DNA of 55,434 nt from positions 1 to 55,434 of the IMG/VR virus record IMGVR_UViG_3300047471_000544. One strand, given 5' to 3'. The notes beneath the pieces are model-generated. The model saw only the letters and a list, made by a program, of their open reading frames with translations, was not told the origin of the DNA and made no database searches. Each line of letters begins with the position of its first letter. Positions within the stretch are counted from its first letter, which is position 1. Of this stretch, positions 7,332 to 15,801 are shown in pieces. The position numbers and the translations under genes were made by a program. Origin of the DNA: a virus.

Positions 7332-8096
7332 ATGAAGCGTCTATTAGCTACGGCCGCCATCCTGGCGGTGCTATCTGTGCCGGCCGCCGCCAGCACCGTC
7401 ACGCTGGGTGGCGTGACCTGGGACACCACCAACTCGGGCAGCCTGAACCTCGGCAACGTGGTGCCGGCCGGCAACCAGCCGCAGAACGCGCCGTGCGTCA
7501 TCTGCGGCGCGAACCAGCCGCAGCAGCCAGCGAACTTCGGCTACAATGACTACAGCAACAACGGAAGCGTGTCCTCGATCACCGCCTTTTCCGATCAAGG
7601 CAACGGCGGCCGCAACACGCTGGCCGACAACACCTTCGCCACCGGCTACACGGTAGGCGCTGGCAGTCCGTTCCTGGCTTTCCTGTTGCTCAACGGCGAC
7701 ACCACCCTCGGCTTTAGCATCGGCGTCGATGTCAACGATACCAACTCGCCGCAGACGTTGAACTCGTTTTTCTTCCTCGACTTCACCACGCATACCGTGC
7801 TGGCATCCTTTACCGGCGGCACCACCGGCAACGTGCCGTCGAAGAACAACGGCACCGGCTTCCCGGACTACAGCATCACCGGGGCGCTGCTCAATCTCAA
7901 CGACGTTCATGTGGGAGATACGATCGGTTTCGTAGCTCTCATGTCGGGGTTGAACGACGGGCCGGACTCGTTCTTCATCGAGGCGGCACCGGCAGCAGTC
8001 GTGACCCCATTGCCCGCGAGCCTGCCGTTCTTCGCCGCCGGTCTTGTTGGTTTGATTGGTCTGGTGCGCAGGAGGAAGTCCAACCGGATCGCGTAA
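7332..8096 (+). CDS. VPLPA-CTERM sorting domain exported protein
   Basis: 254 aa. Residues 1-20 are a signal peptide with a likely cut after PAAA; the middle is rich in Gly, Asn, Thr and Ser with two Cys near residue 60. The C terminus carries TPLPA (225-229), a hydrophobic segment and RRRK, the tripartite VPLPA/PEP-CTERM signal that exosortase processes. Start at 7332 follows a GGGAGAAC site; the frame is open further upstream, overlapping terL. This is not a phage structural family, so it looks like a cargo (moron) gene between terminase and portal. A second gene starting MKRLLAATAVL follows the other terminase at 55402. Confidence 0.85.
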   Translation: MKRLLATAAILAVLSVPAAASTVTLGGVTWDTTNSGSLNLGNVVPAGNQPQNAPCVICGANQPQQPANFGYNDYSNNGSVSSITAFSDQGNGGRNTLADNTFATGYTVGAGSPFLAFLLLNGDTTLGFSIGVDVNDTNSPQTLNSFFFLDFTTHTVLASFTGGTTGNVPSKNNGTGFPDYSITGALLNLNDVHVGDTIGFVALMSGLNDGPDSFFIEAAPAAVVTPLPASLPFFAAGLVGLIGLVRRRKSNRIA

Positions 8097-8185
8097 GCTG
8101 ACGCTGCTTCCCGCTCCGTCAGCTCACAGGCCCGCCGGGATGATACCGCCATCCATCGGCATCCCGCCCGGTGGGCCACTTGTCG

Positions 8186-8317
8186 ATGACCAGACACCGC
8201 CCCAACCGGAAACGACTCCATAGAGTAGTTGCTCATTGGCGGGTGATCCGCCACAAGAACGGCCGCATCAAGAAACGCATCCTGATTAGGAGTTGTCGAC
8301 GAGGGCGCGAAATGTGA
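8186..8317 (+). CDS. Small very basic protein
   Basis: 43 aa, starting MTRHRPNRKRLHRV and rich in Arg, Lys and His throughout. Its TGA overlaps the portal ATG as TGATG, which supports translation and coupling to the portal gene. Such a basic peptide may bind nucleic acid, but I recognise no family. The ATG at 8186 has no strong ribosome binding site. The rest of the 8097-8185 gap appears empty. Confidence 0.5.
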   Translation: MTRHRPNRKRLHRVVAHWRVIRHKNGRIKKRILIRSCRRGREM

Positions 8318-9807
8318 TGGCTGTGATCAACCTGAAACCCTTGCGCGACGGTTTTACCAATCTCCTGGCTGGCCTCGGCGTGCCTGGACGCGACAAGTTT
8401 GCGTCGCAGGAATACACGTTCGTGCCGATGTCGCTGGCTGAGTGCGAGATCGCCTATCGCGGCGATTGGATTGCGCGCAAGTGCATCGATATTCCGGCTT
8501 TCGACATGACGCGCGAATGGCGGGCGTGGCAGGCCGAACAGGATCAGATCACCAAGCTCGAGATGTGCGAGCGAAAGCTGTTCGTGCAGATGAAAGTGCA
8601 GCAGGCGCTCGTCAAGGCGCGCCTGTACGGCGGATCGGTCATCGTCATCGGCGTCGAGTCCGGTAATCCGGAGGAAGAGCTCGTCCCTGAAGCGGTTGGC
8701 GAAGGCGATCTGAAGTTCCTGCACGTGGTGCCGTGGCACTATTTGTCGATGGGCGACACCGTTTGGGACGTGAGCTCGCCATATTGGGGGCAGCCTAGTT
8801 GGTATCAGTTGCAGACGCAGTTCGATCGATTTGGCCGCCCCGCTCTGAGCAACGCCGCGTCGCTCGCACAGATGCCCGGTTCGCAAGTCAAGATGCACCC
8901 CTCGCGGGTCGTGCGCTTCGTTGGACTGCCGCCGCCCGACATCCTCACCTCGAGCACGTCATCGTTCGGCGACAGCGTGTTGCAGCCTATCAACAGCGCG
9001 ATCAAGGCGTGCGGGCTGATCGCTGGGTCTCTCGCGACGCTGATGTCGGAAATGAAGTTAGACGTCATCAAGGTGCCGAATCTGGGCGAGGAATTGTCGA
9101 CCGACAGCGGGACGCAGAAGATCATCAGCCGGTTTTCCAACGCCAACGCCGCGAAGTCGATTATCAACACCATCCTGCTGGATTCCAGCGAGGAATGGCA
9201 GCGTATCGGGACCAACCTGGCCGGCGCCGAGGCCCTACTGACGGCCTATTTGCAGATCACGTCGGGCGCCGCCGATATTCCGGCGTCGCGATTTCTTGGT
9301 CTGCCGCATCGCGGCCTCAACGCCACCGGCGAGGCCGATTTCCGCAATTATTACGATCGGCTTGCCAGCGAGCAGTCGGTGAACCTGACACCAGCGATGA
9401 ACATTCTCGACGAGGTGCTGATCCGCTCGTCGTTGGGCGATCGGCCGGACGAAATCTATTACGAGTGGAATTCGCTCTGGCAGCAGACCGACGGCGAGAA
9501 GGCTGACTTGGCGCTGAAGAAGGCGCAGACCTACAAGATCGATGCCGACGAGGGGCAGATCCCGCCGACCGCACTGGCGCACGCGCGTATCAATCAGTTA
9601 ATCGAGGACGGTTTCTATCCTGGGCTCGAGCAGGCGCTCGCTGACGCTGAGGCCGAGGGCGATACGGTCGAGGAGCACAACGCGCCGGCGCCGCCCCCGC
9701 CGCAACTGGCGCCGTTCACGGGGCAACCGCCCGATCCGAATGCGCCGCCGGCTGATCCCAAAGCACTACCGCCACCGCCAACACAAGCCGACCCCGCCGT
9801 GCCGTAA
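8317..9807 (+). CDS. Portal protein, DUF1073 type
   Basis: 496 aa from the ATG at 8317, which overlaps the stop of the small basic gene; GTG 8314 or TTG 8293 are possible earlier starts. The N-terminal two thirds match DUF1073 portals (I-A-Y-R-G-D-W-I-A-R-K-C-I-D-I-P, then a run ending L-P-H-R-G-L-N-A-T-G-E-A-D). The last 60 residues are Pro/Ala-rich and probably disordered. The portal forms the dodecameric ring through which DNA enters the head and to which the tail attaches. Confidence 0.85.
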   Translation: MAVINLKPLRDGFTNLLAGLGVPGRDKFASQEYTFVPMSLAECEIAYRGDWIARKCIDIPAFDMTREWRAWQAEQDQITKLEMCERKLFVQMKVQQALVKARLYGGSVIVIGVESGNPEEELVPEAVGEGDLKFLHVVPWHYLSMGDTVWDVSSPYWGQPSWYQLQTQFDRFGRPALSNAASLAQMPGSQVKMHPSRVVRFVGLPPPDILTSSTSSFGDSVLQPINSAIKACGLIAGSLATLMSEMKLDVIKVPNLGEELSTDSGTQKIISRFSNANAAKSIINTILLDSSEEWQRIGTNLAGAEALLTAYLQITSGAADIPASRFLGLPHRGLNATGEADFRNYYDRLASEQSVNLTPAMNILDEVLIRSSLGDRPDEIYYEWNSLWQQTDGEKADLALKKAQTYKIDADEGQIPPTALAHARINQLIEDGFYPGLEQALADAEAEGDTVEEHNAPAPPPPQLAPFTGQPPDPNAPPADPKALPPPPTQADPAVP

Positions 9808-9819
9808 GGAGATGAGCAG

Positions 9820-10188
9820 ATGTTGCAGGTTCTGAACGGCCCTTTCATCCAAGCCGGTGAATCGCTGTCGGACGCCATCGACTGTAGCGCCGGCGAATTG
9901 GTGCGGTTGACCATGCCGGGTGCCTGGACGGATGCCGCGCCGCTGACGTTTCAGATCAGCACGGATGGCGTGTTCTACAACGATCTATTCACGCTCGATG
10001 GCCATGAGCTCACGTTGCCGGTGGTCGTGCCGGGCGCGGCGGTGCTCGTTTCGCATGATGTCGGGCGCGCCATCGCGTTCATCAGGTTTCGGTCGGGTAC
10101 GCGGGCCGCTCCCGTGCCGCAGCAAGATCTCCGCGAGTTCGCGGTGGCGGTCAACGTGCCTGATGCCGCGGGTGGCGCCGCTCGGTGA
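9820..10188 (+). CDS. Hypothetical virion-region protein
   Basis: 122 aa, preceded by TAAGGAG 8-9 nt before the ATG. The sequence looks mostly beta-strand (LVRLTMPGAW, PLTFQIS, LTLPVVVPGAAVLV), suggesting a small jelly-roll or decoration-like fold. It overlaps the following GTG start. Similar small proteins often sit between portal and gpF-like genes; the role is unknown. Confidence 0.6.
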   Translation: MLQVLNGPFIQAGESLSDAIDCSAGELVRLTMPGAWTDAAPLTFQISTDGVFYNDLFTLDGHELTLPVVVPGAAVLVSHDVGRAIAFIRFRSGTRAAPVPQQDLREFAVAVNVPDAAGGAAR

Positions 10189-11459
10189 GCGACCCGACCG
10201 GTACCGCGGGCCTGCGGCGCTCATTCCTGGCCGAAGGCAACCGCCGCCTGACGCGGGTGCGCTCGCTCACGCATACGATGCTGGTCGAGCACGACGTGAT
10301 GGCGGCACGCGGCGACCCGCTGGCGCAGTTGCTGCCGCATCCGGGTAATCGGCTGGCGGCGTTCATGCAATGGTTCGAGCAGACGGTTAATGCCCAGTTG
10401 CTCGGCGGCCGATGGTGGGAGCGGTTCCTCGAGCGCGCCTATCGCTCCGGATTTGAGGCTGGCAGTGCGCTGACACACACGCCTCCCGGTGCCGCGCCAC
10501 TGCCGGCGGTGTTCCGCGAGCTCGCCGGTCGCGAGTTCGCGGGCATCGCGGCTGCGCTTGTGCAGCAGGTTACACGGCAGGCCGCCGGTGCCGCGCTCGG
10601 GCGGCGCAAGCCGCAGCCGATGTATCGCCAAGTGCTGCCGGTGCTGCGCAAGGTTGGCGACGCTCGCGTTCGGGCCGCGACCAATACGCTGACGGTCAAG
10701 CTGCATAACTCCGGCCGGCTGGCACAGTTTCGTGCCGCCGGCATCGCCCGTGTCGGCATCACGCCGGAACGCCTGGAGCCGCGCAAGCCTTCGCGGTTCT
10801 TGAAGCGGGATCATTCGCAGCACGACCATTCGCTGCATGATCGAGAAACCGCGGTGCAGAAAAGCCTCCGCGAGGTCAACGAGTTGTTAGCGAAGCAAAA
10901 ACGCCAACAGGAGGAAGAGCAGGCGCAGGCTGAAGCCGAGCTGGAATCCTACCGGGAGCGTCTAGCGGCCGAGATAGAATCCCACCAGGCGGGTGGTTTG
11001 GTGGGCGTGACGGCGGCGCAAGCCGAGACTCAATTGGCGGCGGCCCAGGCGCGGGCAGAGGAGGAAGTGGCGGCCGCCAAAGCCGCTACGGCCGAGCGGG
11101 AAGCGGCGGCGGCGGAAGCTTGGCAGAAAGTCCTCGCTGCCAGAAAAGAGGCAAGGGCGGCCGAGTATGCGGCGAAAGCCGCAGCCGCTGTCGAGGAGGA
11201 GGCCGCGCGAGCGGCCGAAGAGCCGGCGGTCGAGGAAGTCGGCGCGCCAGAGCCTGCCGCAGAAGAAGTGAACATCCAAACCGCGGGCGATGATCGTGTC
11301 TGCGACGAATGCGACGGCATCGCTGCTGCCGGTCCCTATACGCTCGACGAGGCTGACTTTCTGATTCCTGCACATCCGAATTGCCGCTGCAGCTTCGTTC
11401 CGGCCGGCGAAGATGCGGCCGATCCCGATCAACTGTCACTTCTGGAGACCAACGAATGA
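10185..11459 (+). CDS. gpF-like phage head morphogenesis protein
   Basis: 424 aa, GTG start overlapping the upstream stop. A helical N-terminal part is followed by a long Ala/Glu/Lys-rich coiled coil (about 220-365). The C-terminal module has D-R-V-C-D-E-C-D and H-P-N-C-R-C, the metal-binding end of Mu gpF-type minor head proteins (the SPP1 gp7 family). Members bind the portal and help start capsid assembly. The inserted coiled coil is longer than usual. The stop overlaps the next ATG. Confidence 0.75.
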   Translation: MSDPTGTAGLRRSFLAEGNRRLTRVRSLTHTMLVEHDVMAARGDPLAQLLPHPGNRLAAFMQWFEQTVNAQLLGGRWWERFLERAYRSGFEAGSALTHTPPGAAPLPAVFRELAGREFAGIAAALVQQVTRQAAGAALGRRKPQPMYRQVLPVLRKVGDARVRAATNTLTVKLHNSGRLAQFRAAGIARVGITPERLEPRKPSRFLKRDHSQHDHSLHDRETAVQKSLREVNELLAKQKRQQEEEQAQAEAELESYRERLAAEIESHQAGGLVGVTAAQAETQLAAAQARAEEEVAAAKAATAEREAAAAEAWQKVLAARKEARAAEYAAKAAAAVEEEAARAAEEPAVEEVGAPEPAAEEVNIQTAGDDRVCDECDGIAAAGPYTLDEADFLIPAHPNCRCSFVPAGEDAADPDQLSLLETNE

Positions 11460-12004
11460 CGATCGGCATTCGTTTGGTCGGGCCGCCGGTCGAAGCGCAA
11501 CTTAGCGCGAATCTTGCCAAGCAGAAGCAGAAAATCAGGCGGTCGGTTGATGCTGCGGCGATGAAACTCGGTAATTCAATCGTAGAAAAAGGCCGCGCTG
11601 ACATTGCATCGGCCGGTCAGTTCGGCCAGCGATGGACCCAGGGGCTAACCTCCGAAACGACTAACGAAGGCGATGCGCGCACCGTCATCACGATCCGGGA
11701 GGCGGTTCCGTATTGGCGCGTGTTCCAGGACGGCGCCATCATCCAAGGTAAGCCGCTGCTGTGGATACCGTTGAGCTTTGCAACGGAAGCACATGGCGTC
11801 AGCGCAAAGGACTATCCCGGTCGTCTGTTTCGCGTCGACCGCAAATCCGGCGGCGCTCCTCTGTTGTTGTCGGCGGATGACGGTGAGCCGAAATATTCCG
11901 GACACGAGAGCGTTCGCATTCCCAAGAAGTTCCACTTGATGGAAATCATCACCGCCGAGTCCAAGACATTTGGCGAATTGTACCGGGTCGAAATGACCAG
12001 ATAG
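11456..12004 (+). CDS. Putative virion assembly protein
   Basis: 182 aa starting at the ATG that overlaps the gpF-like stop. It has a helical N terminus (SANLAKQKQKIRRSVDAAAMKLG) and a central region with tryptophans and beta-strands. Size and position recall head-closure or tail-completion proteins of the HK97 gp10 kind, but the match is weak. Listed as a structural-module protein of unknown exact role. Confidence 0.5.
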   Translation: MTIGIRLVGPPVEAQLSANLAKQKQKIRRSVDAAAMKLGNSIVEKGRADIASAGQFGQRWTQGLTSETTNEGDARTVITIREAVPYWRVFQDGAIIQGKPLLWIPLSFATEAHGVSAKDYPGRLFRVDRKSGGAPLLLSADDGEPKYSGHESVRIPKKFHLMEIITAESKTFGELYRVEMTR

Positions 12005-12021
12005 CGGGAAAGGGACAGGCC

Positions 12022-12267
12022 ATGTCGCTAAGCGGCCTTGTGTTGGGCATCATCAATATCGCGATCGTGGTCGTGATCCTGCTCCTCGTCGGGGCGGTCA
12101 TTCTCTGGTTCTGCAACTGGCTGAACTTCCCGATTCCAGCGATGGTGCAGAAGCTCTACATCGCGGTGGTCGCCCTGATCGCGCTCTACATGCTGGTGGC
12201 ATTGGCGTTCGGCATCCCGTCGATCCGCATCATTTCGCATGCGGGCCTGGTGCCGCTTCTCGCCTGA
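12022..12267 (+). CDS. Small membrane protein
   Basis: 81 aa with two or three strongly hydrophobic segments (about residues 7-31 and 43-62, with a weaker one to the C terminus). The start has an AGGGAC site. The stop overlaps the start of the next tiny membrane gene (TGATG). Two-segment membrane proteins of this size can be holins, but its place in the head module, away from the amidase, leaves this open. Confidence 0.6.
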   Translation: MSLSGLVLGIINIAIVVVILLLVGAVILWFCNWLNFPIPAMVQKLYIAVVALIALYMLVALAFGIPSIRIISHAGLVPLLA

Positions 12268-12401
12268 TGCCCAGCGATCGGCAGTTTTTCTTTTCGGTCT
12301 TTGTACTGGTCGTGGCCGCAGTGCTCGCGCTGGCGGCCTACGGCTATTTCAGCGGCGCGTGGGATCGCAATCCCATCCCGCCGCCAGCCATCGTCGACTG
12401 A
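12267..12401 (+). CDS. Tiny single-span membrane protein
   Basis: 44 aa, starting MPSDRQFFFSVFVLVV and ending in a Pro-rich tail. One hydrophobic span (about 7-27). It starts within the stop of the previous membrane gene (TGATG), so the two are translationally coupled. Function unknown; a partner of the preceding membrane protein is plausible. Confidence 0.5.
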   Translation: MPSDRQFFFSVFVLVVAAVLALAAYGYFSGAWDRNPIPPPAIVD

Positions 12402-12413
12402 AAGGGTCATGCC

Positions 12414-13769
12414 ATGAACATGCTCGACAGGATCGAGGTCGAAGAGCGTTGCGACCTCAGCGACGCCGGTGCCAACATGCGGATAACCGCCGACGGCTAT
12501 CTGGTGGCGTCGCCGCGGATCGCTCGCACCGGCATCCAGATTTACAGCGGCCATGAGGTTGGCCGCGATGACCTGCAGATGGTGCGGGTCTATCGCCCGG
12601 CCGACCAGGTGTTCGATAAGGCGGCAATGGCATCGCTGGCGTGGCGGCCGGTCACGCTCGAGCACCCTGACGACGCCGTCACCGCGAAGAATTGGAAGCA
12701 GCACGCCGTTGGTCAGGTCACCGGTGAGGTCGCGCGCGACGGCGAGTTTATCCGGGTGCCATTGGCGCTGATGGACGCGGCCACAATCGATGCGGTGAAG
12801 TCCGGCAGGTCGCAACTATCCGTTGGCTATGGGGCGAAGCTCGTCTGGGGCGACGGCGTGACGCCGGCCGGCGAGCCGTACGACGCGATGCAGACCGACA
12901 TCCGTGCCAACCACGTCGCCATCGTCGCGACAGCGCGTGGCGGCGACAAACTCAAGATCGGGGACGAAACCGATCGCGAGTTCTCGATGGCTGAGCGCGA
13001 AGCAGCGGCCGAGAAGGGCCAGGCGATGTCCGGCGGCGGTTTCCCGATCAAATCGGAAAAGGATCTACGCAACGCGATCCAATCAATCGGACGTGCCAAG
13101 GATCCGGCTGCCACCAAGGCGCATATCAAGAAGCGGGCGAAGGCCCTGGGCCTGACATCGCTTATTCCCAAGCAGTGGGGCGATGCCGCCCCGAGAAAGG
13201 AGACCAACATGACCGTGAAGACAATTGATGGCGTGCAGATCGAGCTGGAGGACAAGGACGGTCAGATCCTCGACCGTTACCTCGGCAGTCTGCAGAGCAA
13301 GCTGGCCGATAACGAGAAGAAAGTCGGCGAGTTGACCGCGCAGCTCGCCACCCTCGGAAAATCCATCGAGGGCAAGGACGGCGAGATCGTCGGCCTTAAC
13401 AAGAAGCTGGCCGACGCTGAATGGACGCCGCAGAAGCGCGACCAGTCCATCCGTGAAAGCATGGAAGTCTTCGACCGCGCGCGCTGCGTGCTTGGGGACA
13501 AGTTGGTCACCGACGGCAAGACCGACATTCAAATCAAGCGCGAGGTCGTTGCCGCCGAAATTGGTGACGAGGACGCCAAGGCGATGTCGGATGAAGCCAT
13601 CAACGGCGTGTTCCGCGCCGTGACGCGGGAAGTCAAGAAAGGTGGACTGCAGCGCACGGTCGATGCTTGGTCCCGGCCAATGCCAAAGCCGAGCTTGAGT
13701 CCGTCCCAGGCGGCCTACGCGAAATACGTCGACGGCCTGACCAACGCCTACAAGGCCAAGAGTGCGTAA
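12414..13769 (+). CDS. DUF2213 prohead protease-like / scaffold fusion
   Basis: 451 aa. Residues 1 to about 185 match DUF2213 proteins (VTLEHPDDAVT, SVGYGAKLV, N-H-V-A-I-V), thought to be capsid maturation protease-like. A linker follows with the A-H-I-K-K-R-A-K-A-L-G-L motif common in phage proteins, then from residue 266 a coiled-coil scaffold-like part. An internal ATG with a strong ribosome binding site lies exactly at that boundary, so a separate scaffold is probably also made. Protease function is inferred from family and context. Confidence 0.75.
   Translation: MNMLDRIEVEERCDLSDAGANMRITADGYLVASPRIARTGIQIYSGHEVGRDDLQMVRVYRPADQVFDKAAMASLAWRPVTLEHPDDAVTAKNWKQHAVGQVTGEVARDGEFIRVPLALMDAATIDAVKSGRSQLSVGYGAKLVWGDGVTPAGEPYDAMQTDIRANHVAIVATARGGDKLKIGDETDREFSMAEREAAAEKGQAMSGGGFPIKSEKDLRNAIQSIGRAKDPAATKAHIKKRAKALGLTSLIPKQWGDAAPRKETNMTVKTIDGVQIELEDKDGQILDRYLGSLQSKLADNEKKVGELTAQLATLGKSIEGKDGEIVGLNKKLADAEWTPQKRDQSIRESMEVFDRARCVLGDKLVTDGKTDIQIKREVVAAEIGDEDAKAMSDEAINGVFRAVTREVKKGGLQRTVDAWSRPMPKPSLSPSQAAYAKYVDGLTNAYKAKSA
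13209..13769 (+). CDS. Nested scaffold protein from internal start
   Basis: 186 aa in the same frame as the DUF2213 gene. The ATG at 13209 is preceded by AAAGGAG at 13196-13202, a near-perfect ribosome binding site with a 6-nt gap. The product starts MTVKTIDGVQIE and holds a coiled coil (LQSKLADNEKKVGELTAQL). Lambda C/Nu3 shows the same arrangement, in which a protease and a shorter scaffold share an open frame. Strong by signal and analogy, but not proven. Confidence 0.65.
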   Translation: MTVKTIDGVQIELEDKDGQILDRYLGSLQSKLADNEKKVGELTAQLATLGKSIEGKDGEIVGLNKKLADAEWTPQKRDQSIRESMEVFDRARCVLGDKLVTDGKTDIQIKREVVAAEIGDEDAKAMSDEAINGVFRAVTREVKKGGLQRTVDAWSRPMPKPSLSPSQAAYAKYVDGLTNAYKAKSA

Positions 13770-13804
13770 CCCAAACATCAATCAACAGCGAAAGGAGGCA
13801 TGAC

Positions 13805-14275
13805 ATGCCTGCTGTTCAAACCACTTATAGCGCAACGCTCCAGCCTGGTCTGGAAGGCCAGGTCGCCAGCATGCTTGACGATGATGATATCGAGACGCGG
13901 CTGTGCGAAACCGCAGCGGGCATCGCTTTCGGGCGAGCGGTGTCGGAAGGCACCAATGCGCGCGGCGCCGTGCTTGGCGGAGCCACAAAATTCATCGGTA
14001 TTACGTGCATCGACACCACCCTAATCATCAAAGCCGGCCAGACCGTCGATCTGTATCAGCAGCGCGACAGCATGGCGGTGTTGAATGAGGGCGATATCTG
14101 GGTCCGTCCGGTTGCGGCTGTAACGCACGGATTGGCGGCGACCTACGACAGCACAACCGGGCAGCTCAATCCGGCTACCGCCGGTGTCGCGATTCCGGCC
14201 TCGCGCTACATCACGTCGGCAAGCGCCGGCCAGCTCGCGCTGTTGCGCCTGACCGCAACCGCTCCGGGTGCGTAA
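13805..14275 (+). CDS. Head decoration / structural cement protein, DUF2190-like
   Basis: 156 aa; AAAGGAGG precedes the ATG at 13805 (the ATG at 13800 is too close and out of frame). Mostly beta-strand, with G-I-A-F-G-R-A-V and P-A-S-R-Y-I-T-S-A-S-A-G-Q-L-A-L-L-R-L near the end. It stands directly before the major capsid gene, the usual place for a decoration protein that clamps capsomers. Family assignment is moderate. Confidence 0.6.
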   Translation: MPAVQTTYSATLQPGLEGQVASMLDDDDIETRLCETAAGIAFGRAVSEGTNARGAVLGGATKFIGITCIDTTLIIKAGQTVDLYQQRDSMAVLNEGDIWVRPVAAVTHGLAATYDSTTGQLNPATAGVAIPASRYITSASAGQLALLRLTATAPGA

Positions 14276-14299
14276 CCCAGCAAAGATGGAGACACCAAC

Positions 14300-15253
14300 A
14301 TGAGTTACCAATTCGGCGACGCTGCGCAGCAGGCACTCAGTTTTGTGATGCAGCAGGCGCAGTACATCGAACCTCAAGTTTATGAGATTGCCTACGCCGA
14401 GATCCAATACCCGAATCTCGTGCCGATCGACTCGTCAGGTAACGAGTGGATGAAATCGATCGCGTTCTTGTCGCTCGACAAGGTTGGTCAGGCAAACTGG
14501 TTCAATCATCTTGCGGCGGACGTTCCGTTCGCGGATGTCATGCTGAGCAAATTTGAGCAAGGCATCGAAATGGCCGCGATCGGCTATTACTGGACCTTGG
14601 AGGAAACGGGTCAGGAGGCGATGATTTCCGGCCCGACCATCAACAGAGTCATGGAACGCGCTAAGGCTGCGCGGCGAGCCTCCGAGGAAATGATCGATCG
14701 CATCGCGTTCTTCGGCGATACCACCAAGGGCTGGACCGGCCTTACCAACGACCCGAACGTCACGATCACCGGCGCGCCGGCAGACGGCACCGGCTCGTCG
14801 GCCTTATGGTCGACCAAAACAGCCAACCAGATGGCGCGCGACATCGGCCTGATCCTGTCGGGGGTTTATACCAACTCACTGACAACGGAAATTGCGGACA
14901 CGCTGCTGCTGCCGCCGGATCGGTTTACAGCGTTGGCACAATCGCTGGTCACCAACACGGCTGTGACTGGACTCAATCTCGTCCAGACCGGCAATGCTTA
15001 TACCGCGTTGACCGGCAATCCGCTCACGATCCGCACGGTGCGCGGACTTGAGACGGCGGGTGCTGGCGGTGTTGCCCGTGCCATCGCCTATCGGCGCGCT
15101 CCGGAAATTCTCAAACTGCATCTGCCGATGCCGTTCAACTTCCGCTCGCCGATGCAGGTCACGGCTCTCCGCTTCGACGTTCCGGGCATTTTCCGCACCG
15201 GCGGCGTCGAGGTGCGGCGGCCGAAGAGTATGCAATACCTTGATGGCATTTGA
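14300..15253 (+). CDS. Major capsid protein, DUF2184 type
   Basis: 317 aa. It starts MSYQFGDAAQQAL and has the DUF2184 pattern: W-N-H/W-F-N-H-L-A-A-D-V-P, E-M-A-A-I-G-Y-Y-W-T-L-E-E, R-I-A-F-F-G-D, G-W-T-G-L-T-N, and a C-terminal R-F-D-V-P-G-I-F-R-T-G-G-V. These proteins have the HK97 fold and build the icosahedral shell. A GGAGA site precedes the start and the DUF2190-like gene is immediately upstream. Confidence 0.85.
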   Translation: MSYQFGDAAQQALSFVMQQAQYIEPQVYEIAYAEIQYPNLVPIDSSGNEWMKSIAFLSLDKVGQANWFNHLAADVPFADVMLSKFEQGIEMAAIGYYWTLEETGQEAMISGPTINRVMERAKAARRASEEMIDRIAFFGDTTKGWTGLTNDPNVTITGAPADGTGSSALWSTKTANQMARDIGLILSGVYTNSLTTEIADTLLLPPDRFTALAQSLVTNTAVTGLNLVQTGNAYTALTGNPLTIRTVRGLETAGAGGVARAIAYRRAPEILKLHLPMPFNFRSPMQVTALRFDVPGIFRTGGVEVRRPKSMQYLDGI

Positions 15254-15264
15254 GGAGAACATCC

Positions 15265-15723
15265 ATGACCGAGCACAAGGAAGTTGCGAAGCAGACGATC
15301 AAAGTCAAGAACACCGGCAAGGCCCCGCATGTCCTGCATGCCGCCAGCGGTGAGGCAAAGGTAATCGGCCCTGGCCAAGAGGCCGAGGTCGAGGTTGCGG
15401 AGCCGCAGGCCAAGATACTGCAGGAGGCTTCCAAGCGCGGTAGCCATCTCACGGTATCGGGGCACGAGCCCGAGAAGGAAGAGCCGTCCGAGGTCGAGGC
15501 CGCGACGCCCGAAGAGCAGAAGTCGCGCCATGCATTGGCCGAGAAGGAAACCGAGCTGATGCAGGCCGGCCAGGAGGCCGGCAAGGACGCGCGCGAAAAG
15601 ATGGCCAAGAAAGACTGGCAGAAGCTCGCCGCCGAGACCGGCATCGGCATCATGGGCCGCGGCGGCGTCGATGCGCTCGAGACGGTTGCCGAGGCACCGG
15701 ACGCACCAGCCAAGAAGAAGTAA
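15265..15723 (+). CDS. Hypothetical Lys/Glu-rich protein
   Basis: 152 aa, GAGGAG before the ATG. The first 55 residues look like a small beta domain (TIKVKNTGKAPHVL, VIGPGQEAEVEV); the rest is highly charged and helical, ending in a Lys-rich tail. It follows the capsid gene. A head-associated role is possible from position; no family recognised. Confidence 0.6.
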   Translation: MTEHKEVAKQTIKVKNTGKAPHVLHAASGEAKVIGPGQEAEVEVAEPQAKILQEASKRGSHLTVSGHEPEKEEPSEVEAATPEEQKSRHALAEKETELMQAGQEAGKDAREKMAKKDWQKLAAETGIGIMGRGGVDALETVAEAPDAPAKKK

Positions 15724-15801
15724 GCGCCTGCGTTTCGTTTGGGGTGCCAGCGCTCGCCCCCTCTTTCTCTATTCCCAGCAGCATCATAGGAGGCCAGCGT
15801 C

